The notes under the pieces were generated by a model, which saw nothing but the letters and a program-made list of their open reading frames with translations, was not told the DNA's origin and did not search any database. The position numbers and the translations under genes are program-made. Shown piece after piece: positions 1 to 6,302 of a stretch of DNA of 16,737 nt. The stretch lies in the NCBI GenBank assembly GCA_947384095.1, contig CANDFU010000006.1:1-16737 (forward strand). The letters run 5' to 3'. The first letter of the stretch is position 1. Each line of letters starts with the position of its first letter. The stretch is from an uncultured Roseburia sp. Its GTDB lineage: Bacteria; Bacillota; Clostridia; Lachnospirales; Lachnospiraceae.

Positions 1-48
1 ACAACACTATAACCTACACTCTTTCCCTACACGACGCTCTTCCGATCT
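1..48 (+). other. Illumina adapter contamination (P5 tail, i5 index, Read 1 primer)
   Basis: Bases 16-48 are identical to the 33-base TruSeq Read 1 adapter end (begins ACACTCTTTCCC, ends CTTCCGATCT). Bases 8-15 (TATAACCT) sit exactly where the eight-base i5 index belongs and differ by one base from index D501 (TATAGCCT). Bases 1-7 match the last bases of the P5 oligo at five of seven positions. The order P5-index-Read 1 primer-insert is the construction of a dual-indexed library molecule, so this is untrimmed adapter at a contig end and not biology. Genomic sequence starts at 49. Confidence 0.97.
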
Positions 49-522
49 ATTGTGCGCCTTTAAATATTCCGCCAGGTAAAGGGCAAGCGCAGAAATATGT
101 TCACAGTTTTTTTCTTTGGCATACCAGCCGTAATACATCCCATAGCAGGACGGGCACTGGCATTTCTTATCAAGAATCCCGTCGCGTGCAAACGTAAGAA
201 ACGTCTGATATACGCCGCTGCCCTCCCTGACTGTGGCCGCAATCTGCCCAAGCTGTTCCGCCGTCTGCCGCGCATAACAGGTGGTGACAGGGCCGAACTC
301 CATATTGTTTTTCCCTAAAGCAGCCTTTCCCTTTTTAATGTCAACCGCCTTAAGCCCCATATCCGCCAGCAGACGCTCTGCATCAAAATAGCGGTAGGAA
401 TCGTCCTCATATGTCCCCGCCGCTCCTCCTTCGTCAGCTGCCTCCGCGAACTCCTCTGTCTCTCCTTCTTTTATGGCCTCCGCCTTTAAGACGGCAGGTG
501 AAAATTGATCTCTCCGTTCCAT
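49..522 (-). CDS. SWIM zinc-finger protein, N-terminal part (cut by contig end)
   Basis: The reading frame starts with ATG at 522, preceded by a modest AAGGAA ribosome site, and gives 158 genuine residues. It then runs into adapter sequence, which would add a false 13-residue tail beginning RSEERRVG. Residues 121-142 contain CxC (C121, C123) followed after 16 residues by CxH (C140, H142), the SWIM zinc-finger pattern; C126 is an additional cysteine. Residues 44-80 (around FDAERLLADMGLKAV) resemble the region before the SWIM finger in bacterial SNF2-family helicases, where SWIM is a nucleic-acid or protein binding module. The missing C-terminal portion may therefore be a SNF2/Swi2 helicase, but no helicase motif is present in the window. 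Residues 18-40 are acidic and low in complexity. The gene is divergent from the ECF transporter gene across a 320-base gap. The SWIM call is fairly sure, the helicase suggestion is inference. Confidence 0.7.
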
Positions 523-723
523 GTTATTTCCTTTTCTTTTTCATCTGTTCTTCTGATTAAATCCTTCCACTCAGGCCGGACGTCCAAATGGATTCCATCT
601 CCTGTACTCATTATAACAGCCTGCTTTTCCTGTTACAAGCCGCTTTTGGGATGCGCTCCGATTCCTGCGTCGGCAGAGGCAGACGCCCGCTCCACGCAAA
701 CTGGTATGGTCATTTTTATTATA

Positions 724-759
724 ATTGGCTATTTTCACCAAGCCAATCTGTGTTATACT
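724..759 (+). promoter_or_regulatory. Candidate promoter and inverted-repeat operator for the ECF gene
   Basis: This lies in the 320-base gap 523-842, which otherwise holds no gene: the open frame upstream of 843 lacks a convincing start. ATTGGCT (724-730) and AGCCAAT (741-747) form a perfect 7-base inverted repeat with a 10-base spacer. A -10 element TATACT follows at 754-759, with TG at 751-752 giving an extended -10. No good -35 is seen, and the inverted repeat occupies the -35 region, as expected for a repressor or activator site. The predicted leader is about 75 bases and shows no riboswitch fold that I recognise. Confidence 0.45.
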
Positions 760-842
760 TGATTCCAGCCTGTGCAGAAGACAGCGGACACACCCGGTCC
801 GGTCCCGTCGCGCAGGAAAATAAAAAAAGGAGTGACTCAGCC

Positions 843-1430
843 ATGAAAGACCAGAAAATGAAAAAAAACGTAACCGCCGCGCTGTTCGCGGCCATGACCT
901 GCATTGCCACCATGATTATCAAAATTCCGACGCCGACCATGGGCTATATTCATCCGGGAGACTGCTTCGTTCTTCTCAGCGGCGTTGTGCTCGGCCCCTG
1001 CACCGGCGCCCTGGCCGCGGGCGTCGGTTCCATGTTTTCCGATATCTTTTCCGGATATATGTCCTGGGCCCCTGCAACCCTGCTGATCAAGGCGCTGACA
1101 GCCGGAACCGCAGGCGTCCTCTTCCACCGGCCAAAGAAACACGGCAAGGCCATGCGCGCCCACTGCGCCGCGCTCGTCTGCGGCGGAATCCTCGGCGAGG
1201 CGATTATGGTAATCGGATACTTTGTTTACGAGGCCGGTCTGGCCGCCTTTGGAAGCGGCTCACTCTCCGCCGCCTCCCTGGCCGCAGGGGCCATGTCTGC
1301 TGCTGCCGGAATACCTTTCAATATCGTACAGGGAACGGTCGGTATTCTTCTCGCTGTTCTTCTGCTTCCCGTCCTCGTCCACGTTCCGGATATCCGTGAA
1401 TGGATTCAGAAAACGGGTTCTCCGGCTTAA
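843..1430 (+). CDS. ECF transporter S component (PF07155-like)
   Basis: The product is a 195-residue membrane protein. The ATG at 843 is chosen because AAAGGAG lies nine bases upstream and the preceding in-frame sequence is not protein-like. The chain starts with a short basic stretch, then has about five to six hydrophobic helices. Residues 35-70 carry YIHPGDCFVLLSGVVLGP and the following A-G-rich stretch with SDIFSGY and APATLLIKAL, the pattern of the ECF-type riboflavin-transporter S-component family. S components bind a vitamin or related small molecule in the membrane and work with a shared energising module (EcfT plus two EcfA ATPases). That module is not nearby, so this is a group II S component using a module encoded elsewhere. 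Members of this family are not all riboflavin transporters and the substrate cannot be read from the sequence. Upstream is an inverted-repeat operator candidate rather than an FMN riboswitch. Confidence 0.82.
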   Translation: MKDQKMKKNVTAALFAAMTCIATMIIKIPTPTMGYIHPGDCFVLLSGVVLGPCTGALAAGVGSMFSDIFSGYMSWAPATLLIKALTAGTAGVLFHRPKKHGKAMRAHCAALVCGGILGEAIMVIGYFVYEAGLAAFGSGSLSAASLAAGAMSAAAGIPFNIVQGTVGILLAVLLLPVLVHVPDIREWIQKTGSPA

Positions 1431-1475
1431 TGACTTACAAGTACTTCATACTATAAAGAAAGATAAGAGACGGCA

Positions 1476-1869
1476 ATGAATATGGCAGACCGGATACAAT
1501 ATTTAAGAAAGACAAAAGGAATAACTCAGAAAGAACTGACAGATAAGGTCGGTGTTTCAAGACAGGCTGTTTCCAAATGGATATCCCATCGACAGTTTTT
1601 ATCGTTTTTTGATTATTTTATGCTTTTGGCGGGCGGTATGCCGGGCAGACCACAGAAACTGTCTGGGGGCAATGATTATTCAGGCAGCAGGAGTTGCCGG
1701 ATATTTTATCGGGCGGTTATTTTCAGCGGAAAAAGCACCGTTTTCGACTGACTGGCTTACTGTCATCGGGGCTGCTTTTATGCCAGTATCCATGATAACC
1801 GGTTATCTCGCAATAACTTTAATTACAAGCTATCTCTTTGAGAAAAAAAGAATACGTACTACAGCGTAA
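1476..1869 (+). pseudogene. Decayed XRE-family regulator with membrane C-terminus
   Basis: The frame from ATG 1476 begins with a classic XRE helix-turn-helix (RKTKGITQKELTDKVGVSRQ, then AVSKW, within residues 8-35). Straight after the tryptophan the usual recognition-helix continuation is lost and the frame degrades to a stop at 1751. A different frame, open from about 1663 to 1869, encodes a convincing hydrophobic end (AMIIQAAGVAGYFIGRLF, later AFMPVSMITGYLAITLITSY, then a basic tail). A third frame reads plausibly as protein just before the GGGGG run at 1664-1668. The simplest reading is an XRE regulator with a C-terminal membrane domain that suffered an internal deletion near 1580 and at least one frameshift near the G run. 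Homologous intact proteins carry the regulator and membrane segments in one chain. Assembly error at the G run is possible but would not explain the missing middle. Confidence 0.6.
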
Positions 1870-1875
1870 TCAGCA

Positions 1876-1918
1876 GGGCTGCCGCACTCATTACCGGGTG
1901 CGGCAGCCCCCATTTTTT
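1876..1918 (+). terminator. Strong intrinsic terminator after the XRE remnant
   Basis: A perfect 12-base stem (GGGCTGCCGCAC, 1876-1887, pairing with 1898-1909) encloses a 10-base loop and is followed by TTTTTT at 1913-1918. The T tract is only on the plus-strand side, so it terminates rightward transcription. It overlaps the stop codon of the converging DUF4097 gene and insulates the two transcription units. Confidence 0.9.
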
Positions 1919-2855
1919 ACTGCCATATCTCCAGATCAAGCTTCCCCATTCCACACTCCAGCCGTATCGTTCCGACGGCACCCGCATTCTTTATCTGCTT
2001 ACTTCCGGCTATCCCCGCATAACTGGATCCGTTTATCGTCAGATCCCCCATTCCGCAGGACAGATCATAATTATAATCCGACTCGTTTCCTTCCAGCTCC
2101 ATCGTCATGCTTCCCATACTGCATTCCACCTCGATGTCGCCGCTCACGGAGCCAGCCATGATAAACTCTCCCATTCCGCATTCCGCCTCGAGGCTGCCAC
2201 AGGAGACGTTCTCCAGCTCCGCGATCCCGGCACCGATCTCCACATCCAGTTCCCCCTCAACCTCCAGATCGCTCAGCGTGACTGTCCCCGCGCCCACCGT
2301 GAGCGACATCTCTTTGCAGACCATACCCCCGATTGCAAAATCCAGGTCTGACGCCGCCACATCCAGGTCTAATTTCTCAAAACACATCTCTCCCGGGATT
2401 TCGATGATAATTTTCGGCGCCTCCCCCTTGCGCAGATGCGTCTCCTTCGGTTGGTATGCAATCTCCAGCGAATCGCCGTCCATGCCGCCTTCATAATACT
2501 TCCGGCTTCCGCCTTTCACCGTCACAATAATTTCCGAAGCCCCGGTTCCCTCCTGGAAAACAACCTCTGCCGCGCCGATCTCCACATCCAGCTCCCGGAT
2601 ACCGTCTGTCTGATAGCGATAGATGTCCTTATCGCCGGTTTCTTCATATGTTCCGCCGTCAGTTTCTCTGTCGTCACTGCCCCAGTATACCCCGTCTCCA
2701 AAATGCCAGGACCCGAAATCAAATTCTCCGTTCCGGGCCATTCCTTTTATTGTACTGTATCCCGCGCCCATCACAGTCGCAAGCCCCATCAGCAGTATAC
2801 CGGCTCCCGCCATGACAGCGACAAATATCAGACTAATCCTCGTAAACTTTTTCAT
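1917..2855 (-). CDS. DUF4097-family membrane-anchored beta-strand repeat protein
   Basis: The product is 312 residues. The start at 2855 is chosen because its ATG overlaps the stop of the preceding gene (ATGA) and AAAGGAG precedes it; longer in-frame starts lack a site. Residues 4-31 form one N-terminal transmembrane helix. A Gly/Asp/Tyr-rich linker follows (40-85). From about residue 86 to the end there are repeated short beta-strand units (for example DVEIGAAEVVF, DVEIGAGIAEL, VECSMGSMTMEL, LECGMGKLDLEI), typical of the DUF4097 putative-adhesin fold, a right-handed beta solenoid. Four late repeats share C-x-M-G with cysteines at 226, 245, 267 and 301, suggesting stacked cysteines. It is the last gene of the padR-DUF1700-DUF4097 operon, a recurring Firmicute trio thought to concern the cell envelope; its biochemical role is not known. 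Confidence 0.85.
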   Translation of the reverse strand: MKKFTRISLIFVAVMAGAGILLMGLATVMGAGYSTIKGMARNGEFDFGSWHFGDGVYWGSDDRETDGGTYEETGDKDIYRYQTDGIRELDVEIGAAEVVFQEGTGASEIIVTVKGGSRKYYEGGMDGDSLEIAYQPKETHLRKGEAPKIIIEIPGEMCFEKLDLDVAASDLDFAIGGMVCKEMSLTVGAGTVTLSDLEVEGELDVEIGAGIAELENVSCGSLEAECGMGEFIMAGSVSGDIEVECSMGSMTMELEGNESDYNYDLSCGMGDLTINGSSYAGIAGSKQIKNAGAVGTIRLECGMGKLDLEIWQ

Positions 2856-3523
2856 ACCATCCGCTCCTTTCTGTTTGCAAACGGCTTTCTGCAGAGACGC
2901 ACAATCCCACGAAACGCCCACGGCAGAAATACGCCCGTCACCCATACGACCAAAATTACCGCGAGAAGGCCGAACGCCAGCGTCAGCAGCCCGCCGCCGA
3001 TCAGACCGATTCCGACTGCCAGGCCTCCCTCAAATAAAAGCCCGAAACCGACGCCGCACAGTAAAATCCCCACAAAAATCAGCGAAGCCGTAACCGCAAC
3101 AATCGTCACCGTCACACCGAAGAGCGCTGCCACCACCGCGAGCAGCACCGACAGAATCACAAGCAATATCGTCAGCCAGACCGGCGCCGTGATAATTGCA
3201 ATCACAATCCCAAGTCCAGACCCGTCGCCTTCTCTTTTCTTTTCCCCGCCGACACCCTGTACCGTCTCGTTCAGGTTTTTATAATATGCGGCGTCCCTGT
3301 CTGCATACGTATTGTAATAGCCATTGCTGCCGTCAATCCCCAGATTTTTTAATATACTCTCCGCGACCTTCTGCGGCGACTCCAGTTCCGCCAGAATAAG
3401 CGCCTCGTTTTCCTCTCCGGCATCCTCAAAATAACTCCGGTAAAATGCCAGAGCATCCGCCCTCTCCTCCTCTGATATCCCGGAAAGAAGCCCTTCCAGC
3501 TCTCTTAAAAACTCTTCTTTCAT
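2852..3523 (-). CDS. DUF1700-family integral membrane protein
   Basis: The product is 223 residues. The ATG at 3523 overlaps the padR stop by ATGA and has GGAGG shortly upstream, so it is preferred over the longer frame. Residues 1-65 are a soluble helical domain beginning MKEEFLRELEGLLSGISEEER with a DALAFYRSYFEDAGEE motif and a PQKVAESILKNLG stretch; this is the hallmark of the DUF1700 family. A hydrophilic linker follows, then four or so long hydrophobic segments rich in Gly, Ala, Val and Leu occupy residues 110-210, ending in a basic tail. DUF1700 genes characteristically sit between a PadR regulator and a DUF4097 gene, as here, and are presumed to act with the DUF4097 product at the membrane. 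Translational coupling on both sides implies matched synthesis. No enzymatic motif is visible. Confidence 0.88.
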   Translation of the reverse strand: MKEEFLRELEGLLSGISEEERADALAFYRSYFEDAGEENEALILAELESPQKVAESILKNLGIDGSNGYYNTYADRDAAYYKNLNETVQGVGGEKKREGDGSGLGIVIAIITAPVWLTILLVILSVLLAVVAALFGVTVTIVAVTASLIFVGILLCGVGFGLLFEGGLAVGIGLIGGGLLTLAFGLLAVILVVWVTGVFLPWAFRGIVRLCRKPFANRKERMV

Positions 3524-3876
3524 TCTTTCACTCCTCCATCCCACTCCGCAGAAGCGGATTTCGCTTCCTCCGAAAACAATTCCGATATCTTCGTCGAATA
3601 CTCTGCCCACTCTCTGCGGTACAAAATCAGTTTCTGCTCTCCGGTCTCCGTGATCCGGTAATATCTCCGGTTTCTCCCTCCGCACTCCCGATCGTACACG
3701 ATAAGGCACTGATCCTTCTGCAGTCTTCTTAGCACCGGATAAAGCGTCGACTCTGATACGTCGATGGCCCTTCGCACATCCTGCGTGATTTTATAACCGT
3801 ATGTGCCTTCATCCTCTTTCGACACAACTGCCAGCACAATCGCATCCAGCAGGGCGGCGCCTGTGTTAAACACCAT
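3520..3876 (-). CDS. PadR-family transcriptional regulator
   Basis: The product is 118 residues. The ATG at 3876 has AAGGAG eight bases upstream; a GTG at 3906 in the same frame has none. The N-terminal winged helix-turn-helix is clear: LDAIVLAVVSKEDEGTYGYK, then SESTLYPVLRRLQKDQCL, then a wing with RNRRYYRITETGEQKL. A short C-terminal helix for dimerisation follows (about 85-112). PadR proteins are usually repressors released by a small ligand or by stress, and often control the membrane genes beside them. This one heads the DUF1700-DUF4097 operon and the promoter upstream carries inverted repeats overlapping the -10, so autorepression is likely. The inducing signal is unknown. Confidence 0.92.
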   Translation of the reverse strand: MVFNTGAALLDAIVLAVVSKEDEGTYGYKITQDVRRAIDVSESTLYPVLRRLQKDQCLIVYDRECGGRNRRYYRITETGEQKLILYRREWAEYSTKISELFSEEAKSASAEWDGGVKE

Positions 3877-3906
3877 ATTCTCAACTCCTTTTCTGATGCG
3901 CTTCAC

Positions 3907-3977
3907 AATAGATACTATTTTATTTTTAATATTATTTCTTTATCAATACTATACACTATATAGTATTATGTTGTCAA
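3907..3977 (-). promoter_or_regulatory. Promoter and operators of the padR operon
   Basis: Reading leftward, TTGACA (3977-3972) and TATAGT (3953-3948) are separated by 18 bases and give a good sigma-A promoter about 65 bases before the padR start. AATACTATA (3945-3953) and TATAGTATT (3959-3967) form a perfect 9-base inverted repeat with a 5-base spacer that covers the -10 and spacer. A second, shorter palindrome AATAG-ATA-CTATT lies downstream at 3907-3919, between the predicted transcription start and the ribosome site. Both share the ATACTAT half-site. This is the arrangement expected for repression by PadR; the protein-site link is inference. Confidence 0.7.
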
Positions 3978-3988
3978 TATTATTATAC

Positions 3989-4071
3989 AAAAAAATCAGG
4001 TTTTTTCACAATATGAGCCAGCCGCCTGTGACGATACAATATATGACTCACAATTGAAAAAAACCCGATTT
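3989..4071 (-). terminator. Candidate terminator after the gntR-ABC operon
   Basis: AAATCAGGTTTTTT (3993-4006) and its complement at 4058-4071 form a 14-base stem with one G-U pair in the leftward transcript, plus a short inner GAG/CTC pairing. The leftward transcript then runs into seven T at 3995-3989. It lies between the permease stop (4103) and the padR promoter, so it would end the gntR operon. The loop is long (about 50 bases) and the stem is A-T rich, so it is weaker than a textbook terminator. Confidence 0.45.
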
Positions 4072-4102
4072 ATCAATTCCTCTATACTCAGAACTTCGGA
4101 TA

Positions 4103-4750
4103 TCAGAACTGCTTCTTCTCCACAATCCGGATGCTGGTCAGCACAGAACCTACAATCAAAGCAATATAGACCGCGCTTCCCAGCGCAATCCACCCGCCGG
4201 TTCCGATCGCCTTCGTCCACTGCATATCCAGGCGCGGAGCCACAATCTTCACCGCCAGCGCCACAAGACCGAAAACTGCAGCCATAAAGATCAGAGATAT
4301 GATCCTGCTCCTCTCCGCTCCAAACTTAAGATGCATCGGAAGCGTAAAGGAAAGCAGAAATCCGGCCGTAATCAGAGCAGCCAGCGTCCCTGTGATCCAC
4401 TCCCCGGATTCCATATCCGGATTTCTGACCAGAGCAAAAAGAAGAGCCATACACATCGAAGCAGACCAGCCGATACCGCCCGTCAGCAGGCCAAACAGAT
4501 ACTTCTCCGCCACATATCCCCTTCTGCTGACCGGGAGCGTGAAGAGAAACGCATACCCGTTATTATATTCATCATAGCTGACCGTACTGATTGTAAAAAA
4601 AACACACAGCATCGTCATATAGGTAAGCACAAAAGAAATATGCTGTCCCGAAAACAAAAACAGCGCCGCAATCAGAAACATGGTGATAAAATACTGCTTC
4701 TGCCCTGCCAGAAGCTTAAAATCTTTAATCAGTAATCCCTTCATATTCAT
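4103..4750 (-). CDS. ABC-2 type transporter permease
   Basis: The product is 215 residues and begins 10 bases after the ATPase stop. ATG 4750 has AGAAGG six bases upstream; a second ATG at 4744 (giving MKGLLIKDF) is an equally reasonable start. Six hydrophobic segments are visible: roughly residues 19-35, 38-55, 82-110, 118-136, 147-168 and 182-207. The opening MKGLLIKDFKLL, and the loop SYDEYNNGYAFLFTLPVSRRGYVAEKYL after the second helix, are typical of the ABC-2 permease subfamily found with YtrA-type regulators. It is the membrane half of an exporter or immunity-type pump driven by the adjacent ATPase, probably working as a homodimer. The cargo is unknown; related systems have been linked to antibiotic or cell-envelope stress. 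Confidence 0.88.
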   Translation of the reverse strand: MNMKGLLIKDFKLLAGQKQYFITMFLIAALFLFSGQHISFVLTYMTMLCVFFTISTVSYDEYNNGYAFLFTLPVSRRGYVAEKYLFGLLTGGIGWSASMCMALLFALVRNPDMESGEWITGTLAALITAGFLLSFTLPMHLKFGAERSRIISLIFMAAVFGLVALAVKIVAPRLDMQWTKAIGTGGWIALGSAVYIALIVGSVLTSIRIVEKKQF

Positions 4751-4760
4751 GCATCCCCTT

Positions 4761-5624
4761 CTATATGTCCGTTCCCGCCGTCATCATCCGGATCACCTCG
4801 TCTATACTTCCCTTTTCCACGGCAAGCCCGGGGTAATTATCAAGATAAAACTGCCTCTGATCCGTCAGCAGGCCGTAACCGAAATTCTCTTTTTTCTTCT
4901 TCAGCAGATACGTCTTATCCAGCGCCGCGCACTGCTCCTCATCCGCCTTGATCAGCCCGTATCTGCTTAAAATGACGTCTGTTTCCTCGTGAAGAAGGAT
5001 CCTTCCGTCGGAAATCAGATAAAGATCATCGCAAAATTTCTCCAGGTCGCCCGATATATGGGAGCTCATGAGCACAGCGTTATCGTCGCATCCCTCCAGA
5101 TATTCCTGCAGAAGCTCCAGCAGTTCATCCCGCGCCACCACGTCGAGCCCCGACGTGGGCTCATCTAAGATCAGCAGCCTGGCATCGTGTGACATCGCGG
5201 CAATCAGCTTTAGCTTTGCCCGCATACCGGTGGAAAATTCCCTGATCTTTTTCTTCCCGGGCAGTCCGAATCTGCGGCATTCCTCCAGAAACTTTGTGGA
5301 ATCATACTTTGTATACATCCCGCGCATGACCGCCGCCACATCTCTTACCGTCAGATATTCGCTAAACCCGGAATCGGAGAGAACAACACCCAGCTTTTCC
5401 TTATCCTGCGGTGTTAACGCCGTCTGCGGTTTTCCCAGAACCTCTATCGTTCCGCTGTCTATTGAAATCAGGCCCAGAGCCGCCTTAAATGTCGTGCTTT
5501 TGCCCGCCCCGTTGCGCCCGATCAGACCGGTAACCCTGCCCGGATACACTGTCAAAGAACAGTCCAGCGTAAACTCTCCATACTGTTTTTTTACTTCCGT
5601 CAATTTGAGCATTGCTTTCTCCAC
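4761..5624 (-). CDS. ABC transporter ATP-binding protein
   Basis: The product is 287 residues. The start is GTG at 5624, with GGAGGA eight bases upstream lying inside the last codons of gntR, so translation is coupled. Walker A is GRNGAGKST (36-44), the signature loop is FSTGM (130-134, a variant of LSGGQ), Walker B plus catalytic glutamate is LLILDEP (150-156), the D-loop is SGLD (158-161) and the switch histidine is H189 in SSH. The Q-loop region reads VVLSDSGF, without the usual glutamine. Residues 220-287 are a C-terminal extension typical of ATPases paired with short ABC-2 permeases. It powers the permease encoded next, under control of the GntR protein encoded before it. Confidence 0.94.
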   Translation of the reverse strand: MEKAMLKLTEVKKQYGEFTLDCSLTVYPGRVTGLIGRNGAGKSTTFKAALGLISIDSGTIEVLGKPQTALTPQDKEKLGVVLSDSGFSEYLTVRDVAAVMRGMYTKYDSTKFLEECRRFGLPGKKKIREFSTGMRAKLKLIAAMSHDARLLILDEPTSGLDVVARDELLELLQEYLEGCDDNAVLMSSHISGDLEKFCDDLYLISDGRILLHEETDVILSRYGLIKADEEQCAALDKTYLLKKKKENFGYGLLTDQRQFYLDNYPGLAVEKGSIDEVIRMMTAGTDI

Positions 5625-5628
5625 AGAT

Positions 5629-6000
5629 TTATTCCTCCATAATCAGCTCCAATATGTTCCGCAGCTCATCGTCTGACATCCCGTATTCCCTGCCCTTTGA
5701 GACGACGCGCTCCATGCCCTCCTCTACTTCCCTGCGCCACGCCTCTTCCAGAAAAGAGGCGTCTGCAGCGGAGATAAAACTGCCCTTGCCGTGTACTGTG
5801 ACGACAAATCCCTCCTCTTCCAGAAAATCATAGGCTTTCTTCACAGTCAGCGCGCTGATTTTCAGCTCCTTCGCCAGAGCCCTGACGCTCGGCAGCACAT
5901 CCCCGTCCCCCAGCAGGCCTTTCAATACCTGCGCTTTTATCTGCTCTGTAATCTGCTCATAAATCGGCTGCATCGATGAGTTGTTTACAATAATTTTCAT
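5629..6000 (-). CDS. GntR-family regulator, YtrA subfamily
   Basis: The product is 123 residues. ATG 6000 has GGAGGA five bases upstream; the open frame extends to 6042 but lacks a site there. The winged helix-turn-helix of GntR proteins fills residues 8-76: QPIYEQITEQIKAQVLKGLL, then LPSVRALAKELKISALTVKK, then a wing with TVHGKGSFI. Only about 45 helical residues follow, too few for a FadR or UTRA ligand domain, which defines the YtrA subfamily. Such proteins repress ABC transporter operons and are often relieved by envelope-active compounds. Here it is first in an operon with an ATPase four bases downstream and a permease. Its promoter sits within long inverted repeats, consistent with autorepression. 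Confidence 0.92.
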   Translation of the reverse strand: MKIIVNNSSMQPIYEQITEQIKAQVLKGLLGDGDVLPSVRALAKELKISALTVKKAYDFLEEEGFVVTVHGKGSFISAADASFLEEAWRREVEEGMERVVSKGREYGMSDDELRNILELIMEE

Positions 6001-6043
6001 ATCAGTCCTCCACACATGCGCATAATGTAGATTTCTCTGCAAT

Positions 6044-6092
6044 AAACAGTATATAACAGTATATAACTGTTGTCAACTGTTATATACTGTTT
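6044..6092 (-). promoter_or_regulatory. Promoter and multi-site operator of the gntR-ABC operon
   Basis: Leftward, TTGACA (6076-6071) and TATACT (6053-6048) are 17 bases apart, a near-consensus sigma-A promoter about 40 bases before the gntR start. AAACAGTATATAACAGT (6044-6060) and its exact complement at 6076-6092 make a perfect 17-base inverted repeat with a 15-base spacer. Within it a smaller one, AACAGT-ATATA-ACTGTT (6055-6071), shares half-sites, giving at least four ACAGT/ACTGT half-sites in 49 bases. The layout covers the -10, spacer and -35 and suits cooperative binding of two GntR dimers. Confidence 0.82.
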
Positions 6093-6111
6093 GCTTTTTT
6101 ATCAGGCCAGA

Positions 6112-6279
6112 TTTCATAGGAAAGCCGGATACTTTCGCGCTTCACAGCAACAAGATTTTTCCTATGAAAGAACAAAGAATCCGGCCCTGCCGGATTCTCC
6201 GCCTGCGGCGGGCCGCTTTTGCGACGTACTTTCTCCTCCGACGAAGAAGGCGGCATAGCACGCAAGCTACACCGCCTTC
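6112..6279 (-). repeat. Cluster of nested palindromes, possible dispersed repeat or structured RNA
   Basis: This 168-base stretch has no credible gene. It holds: TTTCATAGGAAA (6112-6123) with its exact complement 6158-6169; GAATCCGG (6177-6184) with 6190-6197; CCGCC (6199-6203) with 6207-6211; and GAAGGCGG (6246-6253) with 6272-6279, continued inward by TAGC/GCTA at 6256-6259 and 6266-6269. In the last hairpin the two intervening pairs are G-U in the leftward transcript but C-A mismatches in the rightward one, so an RNA made from the minus strand folds better. It lies in the 3' region of the aspS-lipoprotein unit. A dispersed palindromic repeat and a 3'-UTR RNA are both possible. Confidence 0.55.
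6167..6197 (-). terminator. Candidate terminator of the aspS-lipoprotein unit
   Basis: The 8-base perfect stem GAATCCGG/CCGGATTC (6177-6197) with a 5-base loop is followed in the leftward transcript by a T-rich run, TTTGTTCTTT. It lies about 100 bases beyond the lipoprotein stop codon and is the best termination candidate in the gap. The T run is interrupted, so efficiency is uncertain. Confidence 0.45.
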
Positions 6280-6302
6280 CGGACAGGATTGTCTTCCTTT
6301 CT

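Noticed and set aside
588..842. Upstream extension of the ECF S-component reading frame
   Set aside because: No ribosome site at the far start, composition not protein-like, and the promoter and operator lie within it; the start at 843 has a strong site.
765..842. FMN or other vitamin riboswitch before the ECF gene
   Set aside because: The leader is about 75 bases and shows none of the conserved helices or terminator expected.
2436..3284. Long plus-strand open frame opposite the DUF4097 and DUF1700 genes
   Set aside because: Low-complexity Ser/Pro/Thr/Arg composition, no ribosome site, and fully explained as the shadow of two well-supported minus-strand genes.
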